Assembly: GCA_051531935.1 (NCBI GenBank) | Contig: JAOPTR010000024.1 | Coordinates: 1-64,000 of the forward strand | Reading direction: 5' to 3' | Length of the DNA stretch: 64,000 nt | DNA from: OCS116 sp051531935 | GTDB lineage: Bacteria; Pseudomonadota; Alphaproteobacteria; Rhizobiales; OSC116 | Shown here: positions 44,391-53,630 of the stretch, in pieces | Layout of the letters: each line of letters begins with the position of its first letter | Position numbering within the stretch: the stretch's first letter is position 1 | Program-made: the position numbers and the translations under genes | Notes under the pieces: model-generated | Database searches by the model: none | Told to the model about the DNA's origin: nothing | The model's input: only the letters and a program-made list of their open reading frames with translations

Positions 44391-45668
44391 ATGAAAAAAC
44401 CAATCAACGCATTCCTAAAGAGCGTCTCTGCACTCGCCGTCGCAAGTGTAACACTTGCGTCTGTTTCAATTGCTAGTGCTGAAGAAGTAACCATCTGGTG
44501 TTGGGATCCAAATTTTAACGTTAAGATTATGCAAGAAGCTGCTGATCGTTATCATGAAACTCACCCAGACGTTACGTTTAACATTGTAGATTTCGCAAAA
44601 GCCGACGTAGAGCAAAAATTGCAAGTGGCTTTGGCTTCTGGCGCAACAGACGTATTGCCAGACATTGTTTTGATCGAAGATTATTACTCACAAAGATACC
44701 TACAAGCCTTCCCAGGCGCATTTGCTGAAATCGGCAAAACTGTCGATCATTCTGTTTTCGCTCCTTACAAAGTTTCATTAATGAGCGTTGATGGTAAAGT
44801 ATACGGCATGCCGTTTGATTCAGGCGTTGCAGGTCTGTTTTATCGTACCGATTATTTAGCTGAAGCTGGTTTTAAGCCAGAAGATATGCAAAATATTACG
44901 TGGGAAAGATATTTCGAAATTGGCCAAGCCATTTACGACAAAACGGGTCATAAACTCATGGGTATTGACCCTAATGATGCCGGCCTCACAAGAATTATGA
45001 TGCAATCTGCAGGACAATGGTATTTTGATGAAAATGGTCAAGAACTAAACATTGTAGATAATAAAGCTTTGGCTAGATCTCTAGAAATTCAACAAGGTCT
45101 ATTGCAAAGCGATATCTATAAACCAACTGCTGGTTGGGCCGAATATGTAGGTGCGTTCACTTCTGGCGATACCGCTTCAGTGGTTTCTGGTGTGTGGATG
45201 ATGGGTACCATCAAGTCACAAGCCGAGCAATCTGGCAAATGGGGTGTTGCTCCTGTTCCAACAATGGCAATCGAAGGATCTGCAAACGCTTCAAATTGGG
45301 GTGGTTCAAGCTGGTATGCAATCGAAACATCCGAAGAAAAAGACATTGCGATTGATTTCCTAAACGAAATCTATGCTAAGGATCACGATTTTTATCAAAC
45401 CATTCTACAAAGCCAAGGCGCTGTTGGTTCATTGCTATCATCTCGTGATGGCGAAGCCTACAAAACTGCTGATCCATTCTTTAATGGTGAGCCAGTATGG
45501 CAGAACTTCTCTAAATGGTTAGGCGAAATCCCTGCGGTTAATTATGGTATGTTTACGCCAGAGGCCGATAGTGCAGTTGTGGCAAACTTGCCAGCACTTA
45601 AAGATGGTGCTTCTATTAAAGATGTTGTAGCCGGAATTGATGCTCAACTTCGCAGCCAAACTCAATAA
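44391..45668 (+). CDS. CUT1-family ABC sugar-binding protein (galactoside locus)
   Basis: A 425-residue periplasmic protein with a Sec signal (cut near ASAEEV, residue 30). It has family-1 binding-protein features: VTIWCWDPNFNVKIMQEAAD, VALASGATDVLPDIVL, then DGKVYGMPFDSGVAGLFYR and NASNWGGSSWYAIET. A TGGGAGGAAA site precedes the ATG. It is first of the operon with two permeases, a GH2 enzyme and an ATPase, so a beta-galactoside or related oligosaccharide is the expected ligand. Confidence 0.92.
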   Translation: MKKPINAFLKSVSALAVASVTLASVSIASAEEVTIWCWDPNFNVKIMQEAADRYHETHPDVTFNIVDFAKADVEQKLQVALASGATDVLPDIVLIEDYYSQRYLQAFPGAFAEIGKTVDHSVFAPYKVSLMSVDGKVYGMPFDSGVAGLFYRTDYLAEAGFKPEDMQNITWERYFEIGQAIYDKTGHKLMGIDPNDAGLTRIMMQSAGQWYFDENGQELNIVDNKALARSLEIQQGLLQSDIYKPTAGWAEYVGAFTSGDTASVVSGVWMMGTIKSQAEQSGKWGVAPVPTMAIEGSANASNWGGSSWYAIETSEEKDIAIDFLNEIYAKDHDFYQTILQSQGAVGSLLSSRDGEAYKTADPFFNGEPVWQNFSKWLGEIPAVNYGMFTPEADSAVVANLPALKDGASIKDVVAGIDAQLRSQTQ

Positions 45669-45677
45669 CATTTATGG

Positions 45678-45706
45678 CAAAGGAGAAGGCATTGCTTTCT
45701 CCTTTG
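45678..45706 (+). terminator. Intercistronic hairpin after the second ABC binding protein
   Basis: A long stem: arms 45678-45690 and 45694-45706 with one G-U pair and an ATT loop. The tail is only moderately T-rich, so it may act more in mRNA protection or partial termination than as a full stop. Confidence 0.7.
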
Positions 45707-45761
45707 TATTCGTTCGCTTCAAAGCTAAACTCAAAAAACCACAACAAATTCGAGAAGTGTT

Positions 45762-46652
45762 ATGTCTGCAAAAGGTGCCGTGATACGCGGTCGCAATAAA
45801 AATATTACAGGGTGGGTATTTGTTTCACCTGCCTTAGTATTAATCGGTATCTTTATGATATATCCGGTTCTTTGGTCATTATGGACTTCATTTCAAACAG
45901 GCCGAGGAATGCGCACAAAGTTTGGCGGGTTCGATAATATTGTTAGACTGGGTAACGATCCAGTTTTTATCAAAGCCTTAGTCAACACAATGACTTTTTT
46001 GGCCATTCAAGTGCCAATAATGATATTCTTAGCCATCATCATGGCTTCACTACTTAATAGGTCAAATCTTTGGGCGCGTGGTTGGTTTCGAACCGCAATT
46101 TTCTTGCCCTGCGTAACGTCCCTAGTTGCCTATTCAATTCTTTTCAAATCAATGTTCGCGCTCGATGGCATCGTCAATCAAACGCTTGCCGCTATCGGTA
46201 TTATAAGCGATCCAATCTCTTGGATGACAGACCCATTCTGGGCAAAAACGCTAATTATCTTGTCCATCACATGGCGTTGGACGGGCTATAATATGATATT
46301 CTATCTTTCCGCCATGCAAAATATAGACAGCTCAATTTATGAGGCAGCGCGTATAGATGGAATTTCCGCATGGCGTCGGCTAATCTCACTCACAATCCCA
46401 ATGATGAAACCTGTAATTTTATTCACTACGGTTACCTCAACAATTGGCACATTGCAGTTATTTGATGAGGTCGCCAATCTTACCCAAGGCGGTCCTGCAG
46501 ATGCAACGCTAACCCTATCGCTCTATATTTATAATTTAACATTCAAGTTCATGCCAAGCTTTGGTTATGCGGCAACGGTGTCATATGTAATCGTATTCAT
46601 TGTAGTGATATTAGCTTATTTGCAATTCAAAGTTTCAAAGGAGCGCAGCTGA
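45762..46652 (+). CDS. ABC sugar permease (MalF-like)
   Basis: A 296-residue six-helix permease with the EAA loop SIYEAARIDGISAWRRLISL, then TIPMMKP, near residues 195-222. It belongs to the galactoside importer. Its stop overlaps the next ATG by one base (TGATG). Confidence 0.94.
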   Translation: MSAKGAVIRGRNKNITGWVFVSPALVLIGIFMIYPVLWSLWTSFQTGRGMRTKFGGFDNIVRLGNDPVFIKALVNTMTFLAIQVPIMIFLAIIMASLLNRSNLWARGWFRTAIFLPCVTSLVAYSILFKSMFALDGIVNQTLAAIGIISDPISWMTDPFWAKTLIILSITWRWTGYNMIFYLSAMQNIDSSIYEAARIDGISAWRRLISLTIPMMKPVILFTTVTSTIGTLQLFDEVANLTQGGPADATLTLSLYIYNLTFKFMPSFGYAATVSYVIVFIVVILAYLQFKVSKERS

Positions 46653-47476
46653 TGAGAATTGGATCTGTAAAATTAAATTTCGCCGATATAGCCACATATG
46701 TTTTTCTTTCGATAATGGCGTTTCTGTCTGTTTTTCCATTCATTTGGATGCTTATTGGCGCCACTAATGAATCAATAGACATCGCCAAAGGTAAAATATC
46801 CTTCGGCAATAAATTGATGGTCAACGTTGGTCACTTTTTTGAACAAGTAGATGTTCCTTTAATTTTTTGGAACTCAACTAAGATTACAGTTATTTCTTGT
46901 GTTTTAACGCTAACTATTTCTTCAATGGCAGGTTATGGGTTCGAGGTTTTCCGCTCAAAATCACGCGAAAGATTATATACAATTGTATTGCTAACACTCA
47001 TGATCCCCTTTGCTGCATTGATGATTCCGCTGTTTATTTCAATGGCAAAGGTTGGCTTAATAAATACCCACACTGCCATTATTGTTCCTAGTTTGGCATC
47101 TGCATTTATAATTTTCTATTTTCGTCAAAGCTCTAAGGCTTTTCCGTCCGAGCTACGTGATGCAGCAAAAGTCGATGGCCTTAAAGAGTGGCAAATCTTT
47201 GTTTATATATATTTGCCAGTGATGAAATCCACCTATGCAGCGGCTTTTATCATTGTATTTATGGCAAGTTGGAATAACTATTTATGGCCTCTCATTGTAT
47301 TGCAGTCAAACGAACTAAAAACCATCACACTGGTTATTTCGTCACTAGCATCAGCATATTACCCCGATTACGGAGTGGTCATGGTGGGCACAATTTTTGC
47401 GACAGCACCAACTTTAGCAATATTCTTCTTAATGCAAAAACAATTTGTGCAAGGGCTGCTTGGCGCAGTGAAATAA
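46652..47476 (+). CDS. ABC sugar permease (MalG-like)
   Basis: A 274-residue six-helix permease. The EAA loop is ELRDAAKVDGLKEWQIFVYI, then YLPVMKS, near residues 170-195. It completes the channel of the importer; the GH2 gene starts 15 bases after its stop. Confidence 0.94.
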   Translation: MRIGSVKLNFADIATYVFLSIMAFLSVFPFIWMLIGATNESIDIAKGKISFGNKLMVNVGHFFEQVDVPLIFWNSTKITVISCVLTLTISSMAGYGFEVFRSKSRERLYTIVLLTLMIPFAALMIPLFISMAKVGLINTHTAIIVPSLASAFIIFYFRQSSKAFPSELRDAAKVDGLKEWQIFVYIYLPVMKSTYAAAFIIVFMASWNNYLWPLIVLQSNELKTITLVISSLASAYYPDYGVVMVGTIFATAPTLAIFFLMQKQFVQGLLGAVK

Positions 47477-47491
47477 TTTTAAGGTAAAAAA

Positions 47492-49738
47492 ATGCGTAAT
47501 TTAATAAAATTTAATAAATCTTGGGTTTTTCATGAAGGCTTTACAAGCGAGTTGGTAAACCAATTTGCAGCGGGCAACCCAATAACATTGCCACATAATG
47601 CCGTCGAGCTCCCCTATAGCTATTTCGATGAAGCAGTCTATCAAAAGGAATTCACCTACCAAAAACTCCTTGATTGGGATCCGAGCTTTGCAGATAAAGA
47701 AGTTAGCCTCGTTTTCGATGGTGCCATGGCAGACAGCGTGGTCTATTTAAACGGCGAACAAGTAGGTTCGCACCCAGATGGCTACACCCCATTTGAGATA
47801 CGCCTAACTGATAAGTTGAAACAAGGTCAAAACCTTATTTCTGTAAAGATTGACGGGTCAGAAAACCCCGACATTCCTCCATTTGGAGATCGCATAGATT
47901 ACCTAACCTATGCAGGTATATACCGCCATGTTTGGTTAAAAGTTGTCGACAATATCTCAATCCAAAATATTAAAATTGAAACCACAAATGAGCTAACAGA
48001 CAGCAAGTCAGTTAAGGTACGTTGCGATGTTTATAACCCCCAATCTCTGACAATTTCAGGCACGGTCACAGCCAAATTATTAACCGATGATGGTGAGTTG
48101 ATCGCCCAAACAGAAACTAGCATCAATTCACCTTGTGCAACCCTAACATTTGATAGTCTAACAGGCCTTTCATTATGGGATTTGGACACACCAACCCTCT
48201 ACAAAATGCAAGTTTCAATCGCCACTGCAAATGATAATGACGTGGTTGCAGATAGCTTTGGTTTTAGAACGGCCGAGTTCACTGCAAAGGGCTTTTTCTT
48301 AAATGGCAAACCCCTAAAAATCATGGCTCTAAACCGTCATCAATCCTTTCCTTATGAAGGCTATGCCATGGGCAAAGCCGCACAAGTAAAAGACGCAGAT
48401 ATTATGAAAAATATGCTCAAGTGTAATCTTGTGCGCACCTCTCATTATCCGCAATCTAAATATTTTATGGAACATTGTGACCGTATTGGCTTACTGGTTT
48501 TTGAAGAAATTCCAGGTTGGCAACATATAGGCGATGAAGGCTGGAAGAAAATTTCCGTCGACAATGTAAAACGCATGATTGAGCGCGATTGGAACCATCC
48601 TTCAATTATTCTATGGGGCGTGCGCATTAATGAATCTGCTGATGATCATGATTTCTATGTCGAAACAAACAGAGTGGCACACGAACTAGATTCAACCCGC
48701 CAAACTGGCGGTGTACGCTGCATTAGCAACAGCGAAATGCTAGAAGACGTATATACAATGAATGATTTCATACAAGGTCAAGAAGAATTGCCTTATGAGA
48801 AACAAGAAAGAATCGCGCTGAGGCCACAACAAGAAACCACTGGCCTCAAAGAAAATGTTCCTTATTTGGTTACCGAATATAACGGCCACATGTTTCCAAC
48901 TAAAAAGTTCGACCAAGAAGCAAGGCTCGCAGAACACACATTGCGTCACTTATCAGTATTAAATGCAAGTTATGGCGATGATAGTATTTCAGGCTGTATT
49001 GGCTGGTGCATGTTCGATTATAATACCCATGCCGATTTTGGGTCTGGCGATCGCATTTGCTATCACGGTGTTTTGGATATGTTCAGAGAACCCAAATTTG
49101 CGGCCTATGCCTATACCAGTCAATGCGATCCGTCAGATGAGGTCATTCTAAAACCCGTCACCATTTGGGCACGTGGTGAGCGCAATATTTGTGGCGTATT
49201 GCCGCTGATTGTGTTGGGCAATGTCGATGAAATTAAAGTCAGATATGGCGATACTTACAGCGCAAAAATATTGCCAGACCGCGTTAATTATCCCCACTTA
49301 CCACATCCTCCATTTATTTTAGATCTAGAGCATTTTGGTGCCGAAGGCATGGGTGAATGGGGGCTGAAGTGGGAAGGTGCTGAGGTTATTGGCTATATTG
49401 ACGGCAAACAAGTCGCAAAATGTGAATTCGACCGCGACCCACAACCAACAACATTAGAGGTGGATGTAGACGAAACAACTATCAGCGCTGAAGATTGTGA
49501 TGAAGTTAGAGTGATCGTAAGAGCGCTAGATCAAGTTGGAAATGTAATGCCATTTTATGACGAAAGAATCCATGTTGAACTCGATGGTCCCGCCACATTG
49601 TTAGGTCCAAATGAACTAAGCTTAAGAGGCGGCACAACTGGTTTTTGGCTACGAAGCAATGGCAACACAGGCACGATTACCGCGCAAGTTATAGGCCAAA
49701 GGCTCGGTACGACGACAATCAATGTGCAAGCAAAATAG
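47492..49738 (+). CDS. Glycoside hydrolase family 2 (beta-galactosidase-like)
   Basis: A 748-residue enzyme without a signal peptide, so cytoplasmic. Domains in order: a sugar-binding jelly roll (about 1-150, ending in DYLTYAGIYRHVWLK), an Ig-like domain (about 155-260), a TIM barrel (about 262-560) and C-terminal beta domains. The likely acid/base is E381 in WGVRINES and the nucleophile E462 in YLVTEYNGHM. It should split imported galactosides inside the cell, releasing galactose for the dehydrogenase at 54639. Beta-glucuronidase or another GH2 specificity cannot be ruled out, but linkage to DgoK/DgoA favours galactose. Confidence 0.9.
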   Translation: MRNLIKFNKSWVFHEGFTSELVNQFAAGNPITLPHNAVELPYSYFDEAVYQKEFTYQKLLDWDPSFADKEVSLVFDGAMADSVVYLNGEQVGSHPDGYTPFEIRLTDKLKQGQNLISVKIDGSENPDIPPFGDRIDYLTYAGIYRHVWLKVVDNISIQNIKIETTNELTDSKSVKVRCDVYNPQSLTISGTVTAKLLTDDGELIAQTETSINSPCATLTFDSLTGLSLWDLDTPTLYKMQVSIATANDNDVVADSFGFRTAEFTAKGFFLNGKPLKIMALNRHQSFPYEGYAMGKAAQVKDADIMKNMLKCNLVRTSHYPQSKYFMEHCDRIGLLVFEEIPGWQHIGDEGWKKISVDNVKRMIERDWNHPSIILWGVRINESADDHDFYVETNRVAHELDSTRQTGGVRCISNSEMLEDVYTMNDFIQGQEELPYEKQERIALRPQQETTGLKENVPYLVTEYNGHMFPTKKFDQEARLAEHTLRHLSVLNASYGDDSISGCIGWCMFDYNTHADFGSGDRICYHGVLDMFREPKFAAYAYTSQCDPSDEVILKPVTIWARGERNICGVLPLIVLGNVDEIKVRYGDTYSAKILPDRVNYPHLPHPPFILDLEHFGAEGMGEWGLKWEGAEVIGYIDGKQVAKCEFDRDPQPTTLEVDVDETTISAEDCDEVRVIVRALDQVGNVMPFYDERIHVELDGPATLLGPNELSLRGGTTGFWLRSNGNTGTITAQVIGQRLGTTTINVQAK

Positions 49739-49758
49739 ATTTTATAAGTGAGAGAATA

Positions 49759-50841
49759 ATGAGCGATTTAAAATTAAATGAAGTTCGGAAAAGCTTTGGC
49801 AACTTAGAAGTCATAAAAGGTGTAGATTTAGACATCCAGTCAGGCGAATTTGTTGTCTTTGTTGGCCCCTCTGGGTGCGGTAAATCCACATTACTTCGTA
49901 TGATTGCAGGTCTAGAAGACATCACATCTGGCGATTTGCATATCGGCGGCAAAGTGATGAATGATGTCGATCCTTCTAAACGTGGCATAGCCATGGTTTT
50001 TCAATCTTATGCTTTATATCCGCACATGACAGTGCGCCAAAATATGGGTTTTGCGCTTAAATTTGGTGGCATGCCAAAAGCCGAGGTGGCCGCTCAAGTT
50101 CAGTCTGCTGCCGATATTTTAGGTCTCGATGAATTACTGGATAGAAAACCCGCAACATTGTCTGGTGGTCAACGCCAACGTGTAGCCATTGGCCGTGCCA
50201 TTGTGCGCCACCCAGATGTATTTTTATTCGATGAGCCATTATCAAATCTAGATGCCGAACTGCGTGTGCATATGCGTGTTGAACTTGCGCGTTTGCATAA
50301 ACAGTTAGATACAACAATCATTTATGTAACACATGATCAAGTTGAAGCCATGACCCTTGCCGATAAAATTGTGGTTCTGCGCGATGGCTTGGTAGAGCAA
50401 TTTGGCAAACCTCTTGAATTATATGACGACCCAAACAATAAATTTGTTGCGGGTTTCATCGGCTCACCCAAAATGAACTTTCTAAACGGTTATGTCGAAA
50501 AAACAGATAAAAATTCTTGTCATGTTAAATTAACGGACTTTGACGATGTGCTGTTCGAGGTGGAAATTAATTCAGACCGCCTCACGGTCAATGATCAAGT
50601 TTCAATTGGCGTGCGCCCAGAAAACTTTGTTAAAGACGGCGATATTAACATCGAACTTGTTGTCGATCTGCTAGAGCATTTGGGCGGTCAAACATTTATA
50701 TATGCACGGAGCCAGTCAAATGAATCAATTATTCTTGAAACTGATGAGGGAAGAACCATAAAACAAGGCGATAATATTTCAGCTAGTTTTAACAAAAGTT
50801 CAGTCTTTTTGTTTGACGCCAATGGCGTGAGAGTTAGATAA
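49759..50841 (+). CDS. UgpC/MsmK-type ABC transporter ATPase
   Basis: A 360-residue ATPase: Walker A GPSGCGKST, Q-loop MVFQSYALYPHMTV, signature LSGGQRQRVAIGRA, Walker B FLFDEPLSNLDAEL, switch YVTHDQVEAMTLA, then a TOBE-type C-terminal domain. The frame runs back to 49645 inside the GH2 gene; ATG 49759 with a GAGAGAA site is the true start. It powers the galactoside importer. It is closely similar to the ATPase at 25729. Confidence 0.95.
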   Translation: MSDLKLNEVRKSFGNLEVIKGVDLDIQSGEFVVFVGPSGCGKSTLLRMIAGLEDITSGDLHIGGKVMNDVDPSKRGIAMVFQSYALYPHMTVRQNMGFALKFGGMPKAEVAAQVQSAADILGLDELLDRKPATLSGGQRQRVAIGRAIVRHPDVFLFDEPLSNLDAELRVHMRVELARLHKQLDTTIIYVTHDQVEAMTLADKIVVLRDGLVEQFGKPLELYDDPNNKFVAGFIGSPKMNFLNGYVEKTDKNSCHVKLTDFDDVLFEVEINSDRLTVNDQVSIGVRPENFVKDGDINIELVVDLLEHLGGQTFIYARSQSNESIILETDEGRTIKQGDNISASFNKSSVFLFDANGVRVR

Positions 50842-50872
50842 TTTAAAGAATTAAACCAAGAGAGGTTTTGTT

Positions 50873-51625
50873 GTGTTGCTTTCTCAAATGAAACTATCAA
50901 ACGGGGCAATGAAAGTAATAGTCCGCGAAGGAACTGAGGCATTTGTGGTCGAAGGCGTCTCATCAATTTCCGAGCTATCTACAAAGTCAATTATGAATGG
51001 TTTTACCATTAATGAGCAATTATCACGGATGGATTTTAGCAATCCAATCGACATAGAATCATTGTTTAATCAAAATTCTCTAACATTTCCCCTCGAAAGT
51101 TTCGCCAATCAAGAATTTCATGTTTTTGGTACGGAAAAAATCAGCAAAACCCCACATATAGTCGAAATTAATATTTTGAATGATGAAAATTCTTTCTACA
51201 AATTGGGGTATTGCCTAGGCTATTCAGATCTAACGGCTTTGAAAAAAAACCATGCTACCTGTTATGTGTTTAATGCAACTAACGTCCAATTATATTGGGG
51301 GCCCGAAATCATCACAGGTAATTCTTATGAAAACCTATCAGGAACCCTATCACTGGTTCGCGACGGCGAAAAAATTATTAAAAAGGAAATCTTTTTAGGA
51401 GATTTTTTATACGAAAATCAACAAAACCCAGAAATTTTATCACATAAAAAAACCAAATCGGGCGACATTTGCATTCAAATTTTAGACCCAATCCCCGAGT
51501 TGTCATTGTTTAATTACCATCCCCAAAAAAATGATTTCTATGAATTAAACATGCCCCAATTTGGCATCCAACTGCATGATTTTGGCAGAAAAAAATCCAT
51601 CAAGAAAAGCCGTGTGCATTCTTAA
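50873..51625 (+). CDS. Shortened AraD1-like (FAH-family) protein, probably non-catalytic
   Basis: A 250-residue protein. Its N-terminus (LLSQMKLSNGAMKVIVREGT) and C-terminal part (YKLGYCLGYSDLTAL, YWGPEIITG, LSLVRDGEKIIKKEIFLG, FYELNMPQFGIQLHDFG) follow the AraD1 branch of the fumarylacetoacetate hydrolase superfamily, usually about 330 residues. About 80 residues are missing in the middle, where the EPE-type metal ligands should be. The family's ALGNEFSDH reads CLGYSDLTA, and the SK-R segment before GPE is ATNVQLYW. The frame is intact, starting with GTG after an AAGAGAGG site, and is last in the ABC operon. So it is perhaps a sensor, chaperone or structural paralog. The homology is from memory. 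Confidence 0.65.
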   Translation: MLLSQMKLSNGAMKVIVREGTEAFVVEGVSSISELSTKSIMNGFTINEQLSRMDFSNPIDIESLFNQNSLTFPLESFANQEFHVFGTEKISKTPHIVEINILNDENSFYKLGYCLGYSDLTALKKNHATCYVFNATNVQLYWGPEIITGNSYENLSGTLSLVRDGEKIIKKEIFLGDFLYENQQNPEILSHKKTKSGDICIQILDPIPELSLFNYHPQKNDFYELNMPQFGIQLHDFGRKKSIKKSRVHS

Positions 51626-51654
51626 TAATTATGGGGTTTAGTTCGGGTTAATGT

Positions 51655-51690
51655 TGCTAAAAAAATAAATACCCCAACCACAGCGGGGAG
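51655..51690 (-). terminator. Weak minus-strand terminator after the lysR gene
   Basis: On the minus strand a CCCC/GGGG stem (51685-51688, 51672-51675, 9-base loop) is followed by TATTTATTTTTTT. The stem is short, but the T-run is good. It may end transcripts from lysR, or a short RNA started at the motif copy at 51774. Confidence 0.45.
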
Positions 51691-51773
51691 GCGCGTAGTT
51701 TTAAAACTGAACTGGGAATTTTAGCTTCATGGGATATCTATTTATATATAAATTTAGTGGTTAAAAAACATAA

Positions 51774-51806
51774 GTCAAATTTGTATTCGGCTGCTGGATA
51801 TAACAA
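51774..51806 (-). promoter_or_regulatory. 33-bp galactose-locus motif, copy B (between convergent gene ends)
   Basis: On the minus strand TTGTTATATC, 15 bases, AATTTGAC; 27 of 33 bases equal copy C. It points leftward, yet no protein gene starts there: the AraD1-like gene ends at 51625 on the other strand and lysR ends at 51822. It may drive a short or antisense RNA. Confidence 0.6.
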
Positions 51807-51821
51807 TTAATACATATAAAA

Positions 51822-52805
51822 TTAAGCTTCATCTTTTTCTAAACCTAGGCGATGCCACACTAAATCATACATTGCCTTGGATGCTGGCGAAAGCTCGGTA
51901 TCAGATAATGTGATTAAAGAATATTCCGAAACATGTAAATCTTCAGCAACTGGCAAGCGGCTAATGCCTGCAGGATAACCATCCTCTTTATTCTCATAAA
52001 ATTTTGCTATTGGATGTGAGACAGGCGCAATTGAGTTCGATTGGCTGATTATCGCAAGTGTCATCATCACGCTGGATGTGTTTAATATTTGTTTTGGCAT
52101 TTTAAGGCCTTTTTCAGAAAAATACCGCTCAACTGCATGGCGGCTTAACTCCCCAGGAGCCTGTAATACCCAATCAAATGATGTGCATTCGCGTAGGGTA
52201 GGGTTTTCTCTGCTCAAAATCGGGTGATTGGATCGCACAATCAGCACTAATGGTTCTTTGCCAATTACAGTTGTCTTAAATGGTCTGGGGTCAATATCTT
52301 CAGATATACGCCCAATGTAAAAATCAATGGTTCCATTAAGCATTCCATCAGCAAGTTTTGAACTGGTGTCCACGGTAATGGATATTTCAATATTGGGATG
52401 AGATACTTTTGCGTGTTGAATCAGAGGAAGTAGTATATCCAACGCAGGCGTTGTCACGGCACCAATACTAACAGCACCACGCAGGCCAGACCCCGTTTCA
52501 AGAATTTGTCGGTTCATATCATCAAGACCACGTAACATTTTACGCGCCTTTTCTGCCATTAACTTGCCAGATTCGTTTAATATTATCCCTCTGGGATGGC
52601 GTGTGTAGAGCTTATTATCGACAATATATTCAAGTTCAGATAGCAATCGAGAAGCAGACGGTTGCGCCATGCGTAACTGAGCTGCAGATGCGCTAATCTG
52701 ACCAGTCTCCTCAAGTGCAACTATTAAACGTAAGTGAATAAATTTCAAACCGCGTGAGATAAGTTGATCTTGAGTGATTTTATGGCCAGTCAGCTTTTTT
52801 GCCAT
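51822..52805 (-). CDS. LysR family regulator (GbpR-like)
   Basis: A 327-residue LysR protein: the HTH (about residues 18-78) contains ALEETGQISASAAQLRMAQP and SASRLLSELE, followed by the effector domain with SIGAVTTPALDILLPLIQ and GTIDFYIGRI. It resembles GbpR/GguR-type regulators, which control galactose/arabinose transport and oxidation in Azospirillum and Agrobacterium relatives. It lies in the middle of the galactoside locus and is the best candidate to bind the 33-bp motif. A TATAACAA half of the motif is visible at 52864-52871, before its own start. Confidence 0.9.
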   Translation of the reverse strand: MAKKLTGHKITQDQLISRGLKFIHLRLIVALEETGQISASAAQLRMAQPSASRLLSELEYIVDNKLYTRHPRGIILNESGKLMAEKARKMLRGLDDMNRQILETGSGLRGAVSIGAVTTPALDILLPLIQHAKVSHPNIEISITVDTSSKLADGMLNGTIDFYIGRISEDIDPRPFKTTVIGKEPLVLIVRSNHPILSRENPTLRECTSFDWVLQAPGELSRHAVERYFSEKGLKMPKQILNTSSVMMTLAIISQSNSIAPVSHPIAKFYENKEDGYPAGISRLPVAEDLHVSEYSLITLSDTELSPASKAMYDLVWHRLGLEKDEA

Positions 52806-52977
52806 TAATTATGTTCCTGCACAAATAAATAGATGAAGCCTATTTACGATATAATAGACAAGTTATAACAAAAGCACTATGCCATAAACATCCACTATTT
52901 CATATGTCTAATTAATCACCAAAACCATCAATTTATTTTGCAATATTCATTCTTAAAACGCCATGTCGGCAGAGTTT

Positions 52978-53625
52978 TTACTCTCCACTTTCTTCAATTG
53001 ACTTAGCAATTGCATTCACATAATTTTTAGCATTTTCACCAACTTGGCTCACAGTCATTCCAGCTTTATATAAGCCCGAACCAAGCCCAAAACCTTTTGC
53101 ACCTACTTTAATAAAATTAGCCATATTCTCCACATTCACACCACCTACAGGAAATATAGGAATGTCCTGCGGAAGAACCACCGATACAGCTTTTAAACCC
53201 GCAATACCCAAAGTGTCAGCAGGAAACATTTTCAAGGCATCTGCACCCGCTTCAATGGCGACAAAAGCTTCCGAGGGCGTATAAAAACCAGGGAAAGAAT
53301 ACAGGCCATGTTTTTTCGCATGCTTAATTACGTTAGCATTTGTATTGGGAGAAACGATCAACCTTCCTCCAGCTTTACGCACTCCATCAACTTGCGCCAA
53401 AGATATAACGGTCCCCGCGCCGATAACGGCCTTATCTCCCATTGCTTTTTGTAAAATTTCAATGCTTTTATAGGGCTGCGGTGAGTTCATCGGTATCTCA
53501 ATTACCTTTATCCCTGCATTATATATTGCCATAGCAACATCAAAAACTTCATCAGGTGTCACGCCTCTTAATATCGCAATGAGTGGAATTTCTTCCAACG
53601 CTTCGTTAAGGGTAATACTATTCAT
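52978..53625 (-). CDS. dgoA: 2-dehydro-3-deoxy-6-phosphogalactonate aldolase
   Basis: A 215-residue class I aldolase of the KDPG/KDPGal family. The Schiff-base lysine is K132 in AGADALKMFPADTLG, and the other active-site features are the glutamate in VIEIPMNSP, the arginine in AILRGVTPDE and PIFPVGGVN. The LKMFPAD form fits DgoA. It splits 2-keto-3-deoxy-6-phosphogalactonate into pyruvate and glyceraldehyde 3-phosphate. It follows dgoK by 5 bases in the same operon. Confidence 0.93.
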   Translation of the reverse strand: MNSITLNEALEEIPLIAILRGVTPDEVFDVAMAIYNAGIKVIEIPMNSPQPYKSIEILQKAMGDKAVIGAGTVISLAQVDGVRKAGGRLIVSPNTNANVIKHAKKHGLYSFPGFYTPSEAFVAIEAGADALKMFPADTLGIAGLKAVSVVLPQDIPIFPVGGVNVENMANFIKVGAKGFGLGSGLYKAGMTVSQVGENAKNYVNAIAKSIEESGE

Positions 53626-53630
53626 TAATT

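Noticed and set aside
49645..49758. Upstream extension of the ABC ATPase into the GH2 gene
   Set aside because: The family N-terminus and the ribosome binding site both support ATG 49759.
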